64,000 bases of DNA from Flavobacteriaceae bacterium (GCA_026709415.1 JAPOSZ010000034.1:1-64000), one strand, 5' to 3'; shown: positions 35,856-45,256, numbered from the stretch's first letter. The notes: generated by a model from the letters alone, not told the origin. Translations and numbers: made by a program.

Positions 35856-37382
35856 ATGAACAAAATTTTGAATCCTTGGGGTTTTCAAAGTCCATTTTTA
35901 ACTGTTAGTACTGGAAATAAAAGTTGGAGCGGCTCGGGAGTCCCAAAAACAATTGTTTCTCCAGTCGATGGTCAAGCCATTGGCAAGATCCACTTGGCAT
36001 CCAACCAAGATTTTGAACAAGTAATAAAAATTGCCAAATCGGCTGCTTTAATTTGGAAATCGATACCAGCTCCAAAACGGGGTGAAATGATAAGGCAATA
36101 TGGCAATGAATTGAGAAAAGAAAAAGAAAATTTAGGAAAACTAGTCAGTTATGAAATGGGTAAAAGCATTCAAGAAGGTTTGGGAGAAGTACAGGAGATG
36201 ATTGACATTTTCGATTTTGCCGTCGGATTATCAAGACAACTATATGGGATTCAAACACATTCCGAACGAGAAAATCATCGTTTGTTTGAACAATGGCATC
36301 CATTAGGTGTTGTTGGAATGATCTCTGCTTTTAATTTTCCAGTCGCCGTTTGGTCTTGGAATGCCGCACTAGCATGGGTCTGTGGTAATGTGTGTATATG
36401 GAAACCTTCAGAAAAAACACCTTTTTCGGCCCTGGCGTGTCAGTTAATTTTTAAAAAAATATTGATTGAAAATCAATTGCCTGAGGGGATTTCAAATGTG
36501 CTGATCGGTGATGCATCCATAGGGCAAATTTTAGCCAATGATGCTCGGATTGATTTATTATCCGCTACGGGTTCAACCCATATGGGCCGAAATGTGGCTC
36601 AAAGTATAGCCAAAAGATTAGGCAAGTCCATTTTAGAATTAGGCGGGAATAATGCCATTATTGTTTGTGAAGATGCGGATTTAAAACAAGCCATACCTGC
36701 TATTGTTTTTGGGGCTATTGGTACAGCTGGTCAGCGGTGTACTTCGACAAGAAGACTCATTGTTCATCAAAGCATTTATTCTAAATTGTTGAACCTGTTG
36801 GTTGGGGCATACCGACAACTGAAAATAGGAAACCCCCTAGAGGAGTCGAATCATATGGGACCATTGATTGACCAACAAGCGGTAAAAAATTATTTCAACA
36901 CCATTGAAAAGGCCAAAAATCAAGGAGGGAGACTAAAAACGGGTGGTCATGTTTTAAAAGGGAATCAATACCAATCCGAGTGTTATGTGGATCCAGTCAT
37001 TATGGAAGCAGATTCAAAAATGGAAATCGTTCAAATGGAAACCTTTGCCCCCATTCTTTACGTGATGCCCTATGAATCTTTAGATCAAGCCATCGAGATT
37101 CAAAATAACGTCCCCCAGGGACTCTCATCAGCAATCTTTACGACCGACATCAGAAAGGCTGAGTATTTCCTTTCGAATCAAGGTTCCGATTGTGGTATCG
37201 CTAATGTGAATATTGGGACTTCTGGGGCTGAGGTTGGAGGGGCCTTTGGTGGAGAAAAAGAAACCGGTGGGGGAAGAGAAAGTGGTTCGGATGCTTGGAA
37301 ATACTACATGAGAAGGCAAACGTGCACTGTCAATTATGGAACGGAATTGCCTTTAGCTCAAGGTATAGAATTTAAATTTTAA
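35856..37382 (+). CDS. amaB: alpha-aminoadipic semialdehyde dehydrogenase, ALDH7 family
   Basis: This 508-residue NAD-dependent dehydrogenase oxidises 2-aminoadipate 6-semialdehyde to 2-aminoadipate in lysine-type degradation. The catalytic Glu is in LELGGNNAI and the catalytic Cys in GTAGQRCTSTRR. The C-terminal NIGTSGAEVGGAFGGEKETG followed by GRESGSDAWKYYMRRQTCT is diagnostic of ALDH7A1/AmaB, and ends ELPLAQGIEF as in the family. It is divergent from the kinase/phospho-lyase fusion, whose predicted aldehyde product would be this enzyme's substrate. Confidence 0.92.
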   Translation: MNKILNPWGFQSPFLTVSTGNKSWSGSGVPKTIVSPVDGQAIGKIHLASNQDFEQVIKIAKSAALIWKSIPAPKRGEMIRQYGNELRKEKENLGKLVSYEMGKSIQEGLGEVQEMIDIFDFAVGLSRQLYGIQTHSERENHRLFEQWHPLGVVGMISAFNFPVAVWSWNAALAWVCGNVCIWKPSEKTPFSALACQLIFKKILIENQLPEGISNVLIGDASIGQILANDARIDLLSATGSTHMGRNVAQSIAKRLGKSILELGGNNAIIVCEDADLKQAIPAIVFGAIGTAGQRCTSTRRLIVHQSIYSKLLNLLVGAYRQLKIGNPLEESNHMGPLIDQQAVKNYFNTIEKAKNQGGRLKTGGHVLKGNQYQSECYVDPVIMEADSKMEIVQMETFAPILYVMPYESLDQAIEIQNNVPQGLSSAIFTTDIRKAEYFLSNQGSDCGIANVNIGTSGAEVGGAFGGEKETGGGRESGSDAWKYYMRRQTCTVNYGTELPLAQGIEFKF

Positions 37383-37478
37383 AAGGTTTTTATTGGACGA
37401 GTACATTCCTGCTAGAATGTTTTTTAGAATGTTGAAATACATGATGCATCACCGTATCCGGAAAATAATGTACGCCTT

Positions 37479-38333
37479 TTAGTTAAAGATAATGGTTTTG
37501 TTTTGGTAGACCATAATTTTTCTTTCAATATGCAATCGCAACGCTCTTAGCAGTACAAGGCGTTCTAAATCTTGTCCTCGTTCAATAAAATTTTCAACGG
37601 AATGTAAATGCGATACTTTAATGACATCCTGTTCTATAATAGGTCCCGAATCCAATTCTTCGGTCACATAGTGACTGGTGGCACCGATGATTTTGACGCC
37701 TCTTTGATAAGCCATATGGTAGGGTTTGGCTCCTGGAAATGCGGGCAAAAAGGAATGGTGAATATTAATGATTTTGAATGGATAATTTGAAATGAATTCT
37801 TTAGAAACGATTTGCATGTAACGAGCCAGGACAATAAAGTCAACTTTATGTTGTTTCAATAATTTTAGCTGATTCTTTTCGGCTTTAAGTTTGGTTTCTT
37901 TAGAAACAGGAATATGGTAATAGGGAATATTAAATTGTTGAGCAACGGTTTGTAAATCTTCATGATTGCTGATGATTAGCGGCATCTCGCAATGAAGTCT
38001 CCCCGTGTTGTATTGTGCTAGGATATCATAAAGACAATGGTCATATTTGGACACCATAACACCCATTTTGGGTTTTTGATTTTTAAAGTAGAAATTGCTT
38101 TTTGCTTGAAAAGCTTGATTGATTTTTTGGTCAAAGTCATGTTGAAAGGCATCCATTGACCTTGTTTTGAAATGGAATTCAATTTCAAGACGCATAAAAA
38201 ACAAATTATTCACCCGATCTACATACTGATCGATGTATACAATGTTGCCTTGGTTAGCATGTATTAGTTCAGTTACTGATGCAATAATTCCCTTTTGATC
38301 AGGACAATGCATCAAAATAATAAGATGTTTCAC
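37479..38333 (-). CDS. purU: formyltetrahydrofolate deformylase
   Basis: This 284-residue cytoplasmic enzyme hydrolyses 10-formyl-THF to formate and THF. The N-terminal ACT domain (1-80; LMHCPDQKGIIASVTELIH) senses small molecules. The formyltransferase-fold domain has NIHHSFLPAFPGAKPYHMAY and ATSHYVTEELDSGPIIEQD, with the conserved His and Asp of the active site. It starts with a GTG whose G is the last base of the amidohydrolase stop codon, so the two genes are tightly coupled. Confidence 0.93.
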   Translation of the reverse strand: MKHLIILMHCPDQKGIIASVTELIHANQGNIVYIDQYVDRVNNLFFMRLEIEFHFKTRSMDAFQHDFDQKINQAFQAKSNFYFKNQKPKMGVMVSKYDHCLYDILAQYNTGRLHCEMPLIISNHEDLQTVAQQFNIPYYHIPVSKETKLKAEKNQLKLLKQHKVDFIVLARYMQIVSKEFISNYPFKIINIHHSFLPAFPGAKPYHMAYQRGVKIIGATSHYVTEELDSGPIIEQDVIKVSHLHSVENFIERGQDLERLVLLRALRLHIERKIMVYQNKTIIFN

Positions 38334-39901
38334 TACTTGGACACTATACCAGGTTGTAGTAATTCAAAACCTTCTTTTTCCTTGGCTTGATCTACCATTT
38401 CTTTAACCCTTGCCAATAGTTTTTTAGCATCATAAATCACCCCATTACTGATGGTGTATTTCACGCCACCTACACGGATAACTTCATTATTTTCATTGAG
38501 TTTAATAGCCCCTGTTCCATACAATACTTTTAGATTTTCCAAAGGATTTTCTTCAATGAGTAATAAATCAGCTTGCTTGCCCACCCGAATACTTCCCGTC
38601 ACATCATCGATGCCTAATAGTTCGGCTCCATCTAAAGTGGCTGCTTTGATTATTTCCAATGGGTGAAACCCGGCTTCTCTAAACAGTTCTAACTCTCTAA
38701 TGTAAGAGAATCCATATAGTTGGAAAATAAATCCAGAATCCGATCCAACAGTAACTCTTCCGCCACGGTTTTTGTATTCATTGATAAAAGTCATCCAGAT
38801 TTTGTAGTTATTTTTCCAGTGAATTTCTTGTTCGGTCCCCCAATAATGCCAATAAGAGCCGTGTGAAATCATACTGGGTTGAAAAAATTCCCATAAAGAG
38901 GGTAGCGTATAGGTTTCATGCCACTCTAATCGACGTGTTCTATGAAGATCACGACTGGCTTCATAAATATTGAAAGTTGGACAAATGGTAAAATCCAATT
39001 CCAAAAGTTCATTCATCACATCATTCCAGTGTTTGCTGTAGGGTTCTGCCGCTTGTTGCCATAGTTTTCCCGCTTCTTCAAAACGATGTTGCTCATTTCT
39101 GTAGTTGTAATCCAGGGGGTAGTGTTGTATGGTTTTATCATCGAATAAAGCTTCTGGTAATCCATACCAATGTTCCATACTATTGAGCCCTGCTCTAGCA
39201 CTATGTAATACATTCCATCGAGCCACATTTAACTGTGCATGGTGACAGGCCGATAACAGACCCAATTGATTGATTTCATCCAGTGCTGCAATCATAATAT
39301 CGGGTTCTGCACCAAAAAATTTCACCCCATCAGCTCCTTTGGATGCATTATCTCGAACCCATTGCCTAGCTTCTTGAGGGGTAGAAATAGGACTTTCCAG
39401 ACCTTGTCCAAAAAAAGTTAAAGCCACAACTCTGGGTGCGATGATTTCGTTTTTTTCTGCACGCACTTTTAAATCATAGGCGAATTCGATGCCTTTTCCA
39501 CCAACTTCTCTTATAGTTGTGATGCCATGGGCTAGCCATAAATTAAAAACATATTCCCAATTGGCCCCTTGAGCATCGCCCCCTATGTGAGCATGAGCAT
39601 CAATGAATCCGGGCAACAAAAACCAACCGGAGGCATCGATTTCTTTTCCCCCTTCTTTCAAAATTGGACGATCACTTTCTTTAATGGGTACATTGGGATA
39701 ACCAACATGATGAATGGAAGCAATTTTATCATTTTCAACCACTAGATCAATGGGCCCTTCAGGTGGAGCGCCATTACCCGCGATCATCGTAACGCCCCGA
39801 ATAATCAATTGTTCAAATGGCCCTTGTGCCACTTCTTGAGCCATCGAGTTGATATAATAGAACAGAACAACGATAGTCGTCAAAAAGAATTTAGCATTCA
39901 T
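38333..39901 (-). CDS. exported amidohydrolase-family protein
   Basis: It has 522 residues from the ATG at 39901, which gives a clean signal peptide (MNAKFFLTTIVVLFYYINSM, then AQ); an in-frame Met at 39940 would add a poor leader. The amidohydrolase barrel has the metal motif DAHAHIGG after GWFLLPGFI, a central HHAQLN and MEHWYGLP, and the late GSDSGF Asp, then the composite-domain end GKQADLLLIEENPLENL. This is the imidazolonepropionase-like or metal-dependent cyclic amidase type; the substrate is unknown. It acts outside the cytoplasm, unlike the purU product it is coupled with. Confidence 0.85.
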   Translation of the reverse strand: MNAKFFLTTIVVLFYYINSMAQEVAQGPFEQLIIRGVTMIAGNGAPPEGPIDLVVENDKIASIHHVGYPNVPIKESDRPILKEGGKEIDASGWFLLPGFIDAHAHIGGDAQGANWEYVFNLWLAHGITTIREVGGKGIEFAYDLKVRAEKNEIIAPRVVALTFFGQGLESPISTPQEARQWVRDNASKGADGVKFFGAEPDIMIAALDEINQLGLLSACHHAQLNVARWNVLHSARAGLNSMEHWYGLPEALFDDKTIQHYPLDYNYRNEQHRFEEAGKLWQQAAEPYSKHWNDVMNELLELDFTICPTFNIYEASRDLHRTRRLEWHETYTLPSLWEFFQPSMISHGSYWHYWGTEQEIHWKNNYKIWMTFINEYKNRGGRVTVGSDSGFIFQLYGFSYIRELELFREAGFHPLEIIKAATLDGAELLGIDDVTGSIRVGKQADLLLIEENPLENLKVLYGTGAIKLNENNEVIRVGGVKYTISNGVIYDAKKLLARVKEMVDQAKEKEGFELLQPGIVSK

Positions 39902-40021
39902 ATCAATGAAAATAAGAGAGGGGTACAAATATATTGACATGCAGCCATTGTAAGAAACAGAGCATACAAAACAAGAAGATTAAAATTTTATGCGGAAGGT
40001 TATGAAAGGCTCTCAATAAAA

Positions 40022-40052
40022 AAAGCCACAACCCATGGCTGTGGCTTTTTTA
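40022..40052 (-). terminator. terminator of the ammonium operon
   Basis: AAAAAGCCACA and TGTGGCTTTTTT form a stem around a 9-base loop with T-runs on both strands, 25 bases past the stop of the porin-like gene. It can serve both directions but only the minus-strand operon reads into it. Confidence 0.85.
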
Positions 40053-40077
40053 TTGTGTTTTTATTTATCTATTTAAA

Positions 40078-41097
40078 TTAAAATGAATATACTAATGCTA
40101 CAAGAACAGAAAATAGAGAATCAGATGGATCATCGTCTGCTAAAAAAATGTTTTCAGTAGCATTATCAAAACGAATTTCAGGTTTGATCGTCAAGTCATC
40201 AACTGCAAAACTTCCAGTTACCGTATATGAAACATTAGAGGCTTCATCAGCTCCGAATACTCCCGTTGCATCGCCAGTTTCATCAAAAAGCTCGACTCTA
40301 AAACCAAAACTAGCTGTATCTGAAAAATCGTATTGAGGATATAGCGCTATCCCCATAAAGTCAGATTCTTCGTCATCTAAACTGTATTTGTAGATAGTGG
40401 CATTAATGCCTAAGTTAAACGAGTCTCCAAAGGGGATACCACCAGTGAAATCAAATTGGTTAAATCCTTCTCCACCTAGGTAGTTGAAATATTGACCTTT
40501 AACACCTAGTTGTGCTCCGTATGTGTAATCATTGTCTCGATTGAAATCCACTAAATCAGTCCCATTGAATACCCCCAACATTAATGAAAAATCATCACTG
40601 AACGCATGATCTAATTTCACCCCGCCATGTGAAAATGGACCGTAGGAAAACATATAGGAAGTGGAATAATGAAAGTTTCCAGCAGGTGAAATGACTTCAT
40701 ATCCCAAAAATGTATTGAAATTACCAAACGTTAATGTTGTTGATTCACTGAGGTTGGCATAAACATAAAGTTGATTGAGAATATTGGAAGAACCAGTCTC
40801 GTTAAAAACCGCTTCTTTTCCTCGAGGTCCATAGACCAAGTCAGCCACAAAGCCTACTTTCTCCCCTTCGTAAGAAAAAACACCATTGAACATCCCTAAC
40901 GCAAATCCTGGAAGATTGGCGAATGAAGTACCAGGTGCTTGTTCTTGGTCTTCTGAAAGATTAAAACGTCCATAGACATCGACCGTTCCAGAAAAATTCC
41001 ATTTGGAATCAGAATCTTCTTGTGAATAACCAAATCCAATGGCACAAACGGTTAACAGAACCGATAAAGTTGATAGTGTAATATTTTTTTTAATCAT
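40078..41097 (-). CDS. outer-membrane beta-barrel porin-like protein of the ammonium operon
   Basis: This 339-residue protein has a signal peptide (1-25, ending GFGYSQ) and alternating beta strands, closing with the strand SLFSVLVALVYSF as expected of an outer-membrane barrel. Stretches such as GFVADLVYGPRGKEA and NQLYVYANLSESTTLTFGNFNTFLGYEVISP match the OmpL-like/BBP2 barrel family of Bacteroidota. It begins 13 bases after the amt gene and is the third gene of the P-II/Amt operon, which suggests it lets ammonium or another small nitrogen compound through the outer membrane. The substrate is inferred from position only. Confidence 0.8.
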   Translation of the reverse strand: MIKKNITLSTLSVLLTVCAIGFGYSQEDSDSKWNFSGTVDVYGRFNLSEDQEQAPGTSFANLPGFALGMFNGVFSYEGEKVGFVADLVYGPRGKEAVFNETGSSNILNQLYVYANLSESTTLTFGNFNTFLGYEVISPAGNFHYSTSYMFSYGPFSHGGVKLDHAFSDDFSLMLGVFNGTDLVDFNRDNDYTYGAQLGVKGQYFNYLGGEGFNQFDFTGGIPFGDSFNLGINATIYKYSLDDEESDFMGIALYPQYDFSDTASFGFRVELFDETGDATGVFGADEASNVSYTVTGSFAVDDLTIKPEIRFDNATENIFLADDDPSDSLFSVLVALVYSF

Positions 41098-41110
41098 ATG
41101 TTTTTATTAA

Positions 41111-42340
41111 TTATTTTGTTTGAAAATCTGAGTAGGCATCCATGGCATGTTCAGTACAATCCAAGCCTTGTATTTCGAAATCTCTTTTAGCGCGAATGCC
41201 AACTGTATATTTAGTTATCAAAAGGAAAATGGAACTAGTGATGACACAGAATAATCCAATGACCCCGACTCCAACGGCTTGGTAAATAAATTGCGATCCA
41301 CTGGCAAGGTCTCCAAATAGGCCTACAGCCAAGGTTCCCCAAATACCACAAATCAAGTGAACAGCGATAGCACCAACAGGGTCATCGAGTTTTAAGACGG
41401 TATCTAGAAGTGTTATTCCATACACGACAATGACTCCTGATAACCCCCCAATAACGATTGACTCGATAACACTCATCTGATCCGCCCCTGCTGTTATTCC
41501 TACCAATCCTCCTAATACACCATTCATCAACATGGTCAAGTCGAATGATTTAAATGAAATTTTGGCCACTAGAAACGCGACAATAGCTCCAGCCGATGCC
41601 GCTAAACAAGTATTGACCAATACAAGAGATGTCGCATTAGGTTCTGCCGATAAAACCGAACCACCATTAAAACCGAACCATCCTAACCATAAAATCAAAA
41701 CTCCAGCTGCAGCCAATGGTAAATTGTGTCCAGGAATAGCATTTGTTCTACCATCTTGATATTTACCTATTCTTGGACCTAAAAAGTAAACAAACATTAA
41801 TGCAGCCCAACCACCAACAGAATGAACTAAAGTTGAACCCGCAAAATCATGAAACCCTAATTGAGATAACCAACCACCTCCCCATTGCCAAGATCCAACA
41901 ATCGGGTAAGCTATGGCCACATAGAGAAGCGAAAAAATCATAAAACCCTCGAGTTTTACTCTTTCTGCTACAGCTCCTGATACAATAGTAGCTGCAGTAG
42001 CGGCAAAGACAGCTTGGAATAAAAAGTCTGTCCAATAAGTATAACCTCCACCGGCATAATCAATGGATTCTCCACCTGGTAATGAAAGACCAAAACCAGC
42101 AAAATCAAGTATACCAGGAGATCCATCACTGAATCCTGGATACATTAAGTTGAACCCAACTAAATAATAAACTAAAATTCCCATGGTAATAACAAAGAAA
42201 TTTTTGAAAAAAATGTTTATAGCATTTTTTTGTCGGGTCATACCTAATTCTAAAAATCCAAATCCTAAGTGCATAATAAATACCAAAGCGGTACAGATCA
42301 TCAACCATAGGTTATTGGCAGTAAAAAGTGCGTCTGTCAT
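41111..42340 (-). CDS. amt: ammonium transporter
   Basis: This 409-residue inner-membrane channel has about eleven helices (MHLGFGFLELGMTRQKNAIN at TM1-2; VHSVGGWAALMFVYFLGPR; WFGFNGGSV; the pore His pair in GSTLVHSVGG and ICGIWGTLAVGLFG). It conducts ammonia/ammonium and is gated by P-II proteins, one of which is encoded 13 bases upstream. The N-terminus begins directly with a membrane helix (LFTANNLWLMICTALVFI). Confidence 0.95.
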   Translation of the reverse strand: MTDALFTANNLWLMICTALVFIMHLGFGFLELGMTRQKNAINIFFKNFFVITMGILVYYLVGFNLMYPGFSDGSPGILDFAGFGLSLPGGESIDYAGGGYTYWTDFLFQAVFAATAATIVSGAVAERVKLEGFMIFSLLYVAIAYPIVGSWQWGGGWLSQLGFHDFAGSTLVHSVGGWAALMFVYFLGPRIGKYQDGRTNAIPGHNLPLAAAGVLILWLGWFGFNGGSVLSAEPNATSLVLVNTCLAASAGAIVAFLVAKISFKSFDLTMLMNGVLGGLVGITAGADQMSVIESIVIGGLSGVIVVYGITLLDTVLKLDDPVGAIAVHLICGIWGTLAVGLFGDLASGSQFIYQAVGVGVIGLFCVITSSIFLLITKYTVGIRAKRDFEIQGLDCTEHAMDAYSDFQTK

Positions 42341-42353
42341 AAATATTTAATTA

Positions 42354-42689
42354 TTAAAGTGATGATGGACCAGATTCTTTAGTACGAATCCGAATTGACT
42401 TTTCTACAGGCAAAACAAATATTTTACCGTCTCCAACTTCATTAGTAGAAGCAGAATCTAAAAGCGCTTCAATCGCGGCATCTAATAAATCTTCTGAAAC
42501 AACTAATGAAATGAATCTTCTGTTAATGGCAGAAGATTCATAGTTTACACCACGATAAACATGTGGTTGTTTTTCTTTACCCACACCAGTGACATCCCAA
42601 TAGGTAAAGTGTTTTACCCCAAGATTTTTGAGTGCATCTCTCACCTTGAGGAATTGTGATTCGCGAATAATCGCTTCAATCTTTTTCAT
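42354..42689 (-). CDS. glnK: nitrogen regulatory protein P-II
   Basis: This 111-residue trimeric signal protein blocks Amt when nitrogen is plentiful. It begins MKKIEAIIRESQFLKVRDAL, and the T-loop reads GVGKEKQPHVYRGVNYES. Tyr50 sits where the uridylylated Tyr51 of enterobacterial P-II would be, with the loop one residue shorter. The B-loop (TNEVGDGKIFVLPVEKSIRIRT) that binds ATP/ADP is intact. Being the first gene ahead of amt, it is GlnK-like by position. Confidence 0.92.
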   Translation of the reverse strand: MKKIEAIIRESQFLKVRDALKNLGVKHFTYWDVTGVGKEKQPHVYRGVNYESSAINRRFISLVVSEDLLDAAIEALLDSASTNEVGDGKIFVLPVEKSIRIRTKESGPSSL

Positions 42690-43016
42690 AAAAAACTGTT
42701 AAAAGGTTAGCTCTGAATAAAATTATTGCATCCAAATCTTAAACGTTTGTAAAATTATTTTAAACCAAATGTGATTGGGGGAGTGTATGAGATAAAAAAA
42801 TGAAAATGATTTTTATTTCTATTCTATAAACAGAAATATTAACAATAATTTAATATAACTGGAGTGATATTTGAAAATATTAAAATTTAACAAGTTTTTT
42901 CAATTCGCAAAAAACAATAGATGTTAATAAAATTTTGCATTTCAAAGATTGAAAATTCAGAAAACCCTGAATGAATAGGAAGCGAATTATCCGAAACGAA
43001 GCCGTGGAATTAAGTT
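42690..43016. other. non-coding region upstream of the ammonium operon
   Basis: This is a very AT-rich spacer between the P-II start and the sulfatase stop. It should hold the promoter of the ammonium operon. I see no full TAnnTTTG at good spacing; a TTTG followed about 20 bases later by TAAGATTTG (one base too long) near 42735-42770 on the minus strand is the nearest match. No gene or terminator is evident. Confidence 0.3.
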
Positions 43017-44528
43017 TTAATCAATAGTTTCAAATTTTGGGAATGGTACGGCTTGATGGGTTGTTTTGTCAATAGGCATAACGGCATCAGCACTTTCTAA
43101 ATAATCGGAAAGCATCAATGCTAGTTCACGGGCTTTGGTTGGATTAGAATTAATGAGATTTTTAGATTCGCTTAAATCTTCTGCTAGATTGAATAGTTCA
43201 AATTTTTGATCTGTATGGTGGTAGATGAGTTTCCAAGGACCTTTTCGAATACTGCTATAAGGAAAAGTGTCGTACAAATTGGGAAAATGCCAAATAAAAG
43301 AACGGTTATTATTAGTGGCTTTGTTTTCTTTCAGAATTGGGACAAAGCTAATGCCATCAATAGTCGAAGGAATATTTTGTCTCAATCCAGCCATTTCAAG
43401 AACAGTAGGAAAGATATCTTCGATGATAATGGGTTGATTAGTCTGTGAATTTTCTTGAGTGATATGGGGCCATTTAACGATCATAGGAACTCGAGTTCCT
43501 CCTTCATAGGGGGTGAGTTTAAACCCTCGAAGCGGGAGGTTACGCGCTGTCTGTCTGGGAGATCCATTATCTGACATGAAAATAATGATGGTGTTTTTTT
43601 CAACTCCCAATGCTTTGAGGTTATCCATTATATCACCAAGTGATTTGTCCATACCTTCCAACATAGACGCAAAAGTTGCATCAAATTCATTCAATCCACG
43701 ATCAATATATTTTTGGTAAAAACGTTGATCTATTTCCCAGGGTGAATGGACAGCATAGTGAGACATGTATAAGTAAAAAGGTTTATTTCTTTGAATTGCG
43801 CGATGGACAGCTAGATTGGCTTCGATGGTCAAGGCTTCTGTCAAATAAATATCTGAACCATAGTATTTATCTAAATCAGGAACATCCCATACTTGCATAC
43901 CATTTCGCCATTGAGCACTGAAATTGTTTTTGGCTAAGTAACTCCCAGGACCCCCGGCTGCATGCCCTGCGATATTGACATCAAATCCGAGGTTTAATGG
44001 ATTTTCACCTGGGGTATCTTTCGCCCCAAAATGAGCTTTACCAACATGAATAGTAGCATATCCAGCGGATTTAAGATATTCAGGCAAGGTTTTAGCATAG
44101 AATGTTTTGGGAATATCAGGATCAGGACTGAGGCCATTGAGATTCCAGTTGGGTCCAATGAGTGTGGGATGATCGGTTTCGGTCGATTTGTTTTTAAAAA
44201 GCGTCCAATTAGTTACGCCATGTTTAGCGGCATTGACGCCTGTCATTAAACTAATTCTTGAAGGAGAGCATACGGCTGAGGCATAGGCTTGAGTAAATTT
44301 CATTCCCTGTCGAGCAAGGCGTTCCATATTAGGAGTGTGGTATTGTTTATTGAGCCTAGTGATTTCGGTATGAAATGGAAGGGAGGTGTCTTGCCATCCC
44401 ATATCATCGACAAAAAAGAACACCATATTGGGAGGTTTTGATAGGGATTGTCCGGACTTTTCTGATGATGAAATAAGGGTAAAACAAATTCCAAATAAAA
44501 ACACTTTTGAAATGAGGCTTAAGTTCAT
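43017..44528 (-). CDS. exported sulfatase (S1 type, formylglycine-dependent)
   Basis: This 503-residue sulfatase has an N-terminal signal peptide (about 1-25). The metal-binding DDMGWQD lies near residue 42. The active-site motif VCSPSR carries Cys87, which must be converted to formylglycine by a maturase not found in this window. FMSDNGSP near residue 320 supplies further metal ligands, and GPWKLIYHH lies near the C-terminus. It removes sulfate esters from a small molecule or glycan; the substrate is unknown. It stands alone, 19 kb from the GH89 locus, so no direct link is shown. Confidence 0.9.
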   Translation of the reverse strand: MNLSLISKVFLFGICFTLISSSEKSGQSLSKPPNMVFFFVDDMGWQDTSLPFHTEITRLNKQYHTPNMERLARQGMKFTQAYASAVCSPSRISLMTGVNAAKHGVTNWTLFKNKSTETDHPTLIGPNWNLNGLSPDPDIPKTFYAKTLPEYLKSAGYATIHVGKAHFGAKDTPGENPLNLGFDVNIAGHAAGGPGSYLAKNNFSAQWRNGMQVWDVPDLDKYYGSDIYLTEALTIEANLAVHRAIQRNKPFYLYMSHYAVHSPWEIDQRFYQKYIDRGLNEFDATFASMLEGMDKSLGDIMDNLKALGVEKNTIIIFMSDNGSPRQTARNLPLRGFKLTPYEGGTRVPMIVKWPHITQENSQTNQPIIIEDIFPTVLEMAGLRQNIPSTIDGISFVPILKENKATNNNRSFIWHFPNLYDTFPYSSIRKGPWKLIYHHTDQKFELFNLAEDLSESKNLINSNPTKARELALMLSDYLESADAVMPIDKTTHQAVPFPKFETID

Positions 44529-44670
44529 GATTAATTGGGATAGCAGTTGTTAATTACACAGTTTTAAAATGATTATTCATTATCGATGAATTCAAAAAGG
44601 GAATAATCCGAATGAAAATTCTAATATTGAAACAGCTCATATCCATCATTTGGTCGATTTATCTAGAATT

Positions 44671-45045
44671 TCAACTTATCAGTTTGGGTATTTGGGACCC
44701 CAAGAAAACCAAGAATAAACCACCAATAAAACTCAGTGAAGTATAGAGTAAAAAACTCAAAAAAGCCCCTGTATTTGCCATATCATAACTCTCTTGAACT
44801 AATGTAGAAAACGTTGTTAAACCGCCACAAAATCCAACGGTAAAAAAGATCATAGAGGACTCATGATGCCATTGTAATTTTGTGCTAGCGCCCAGAATAA
44901 TGCCTAATAATAAACAACCAACAAGATTTGCCAATAACGTAGGATAGGGAAATGAGTTGGCCGTCGTAGGAAAGAGTAAACTAGTAGAATATCTGAAGAC
45001 ACTTCCCAATCCTCCACCAACAAAAACAAACAAAATTTCTTTCAA
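44671..45045 (-). CDS. crcB: CrcB-family fluoride channel
   Basis: This 124-residue membrane protein has four helices. It has GGGLGSVFRYSTS at the N-terminus and GFCGGLTTFSTLVQES in the third helix, which carries the conserved pore Phe/Thr and Na+ site of fluc channels. It works as a dimer to expel fluoride. Its start overlaps the end of the small gene before it by four bases. No fluoride riboswitch was recognised upstream. Confidence 0.9.
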   Translation of the reverse strand: MKEILFVFVGGGLGSVFRYSTSLLFPTTANSFPYPTLLANLVGCLLLGIILGASTKLQWHHESSMIFFTVGFCGGLTTFSTLVQESYDMANTGAFLSFLLYTSLSFIGGLFLVFLGSQIPKLIS

Positions 45046-45230
45046 TGAGTAATTAATAATTTTAAGAGAAACATCATAGATACAACCAGCAGTATAACGC
45101 CCAATATTTTTAAAGAGCCTCTATAATAATTAGGTGTTTTTTTTCGATCTCTTCTGTAAGACCAAATGACAAAAATGGTATATGCTAACACAAAAATAAC
45201 TGCAATGATGATTTTATCTTTGCCGAACAC
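45042..45230 (-). CDS. small membrane protein of unknown function
   Basis: About 62 residues are predicted from a GTG start at 45230; an ATG at 45278 (78 residues) would overlap the divergent MazG-like gene by 22 bases and its promoter element, so the later start is preferred. Two membrane helices are seen (IIIAVIFVLAYTIFVIW and LGVILLVVSMMFLLKLL) with a basic loop between them (SYRRDRKKTPN). No family is recognised. It is translationally coupled to crcB. Confidence 0.6.
   Translation of the reverse strand: MFGKDKIIIAVIFVLAYTIFVIWSYRRDRKKTPNYYRGSLKILGVILLVVSMMFLLKLLITH
45215..45222 (+). promoter_or_regulatory. -7 promoter element for the MazG-like gene
   Basis: TATCTTTG matches TAnnTTTG, 34 bases before the ATG at 45257. 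It lies inside the 5' end of the small divergent gene. Confidence 0.4.
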
Positions 45231-45256
45231 TTTATAAGTAATCCACTTAATTAGAC

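Noticed and set aside
43017-44528. Assigning the sulfatase to the GH89 locus
   Set aside because: It is about 19 kb away on the other strand with unrelated genes between; a shared substrate is only a guess.
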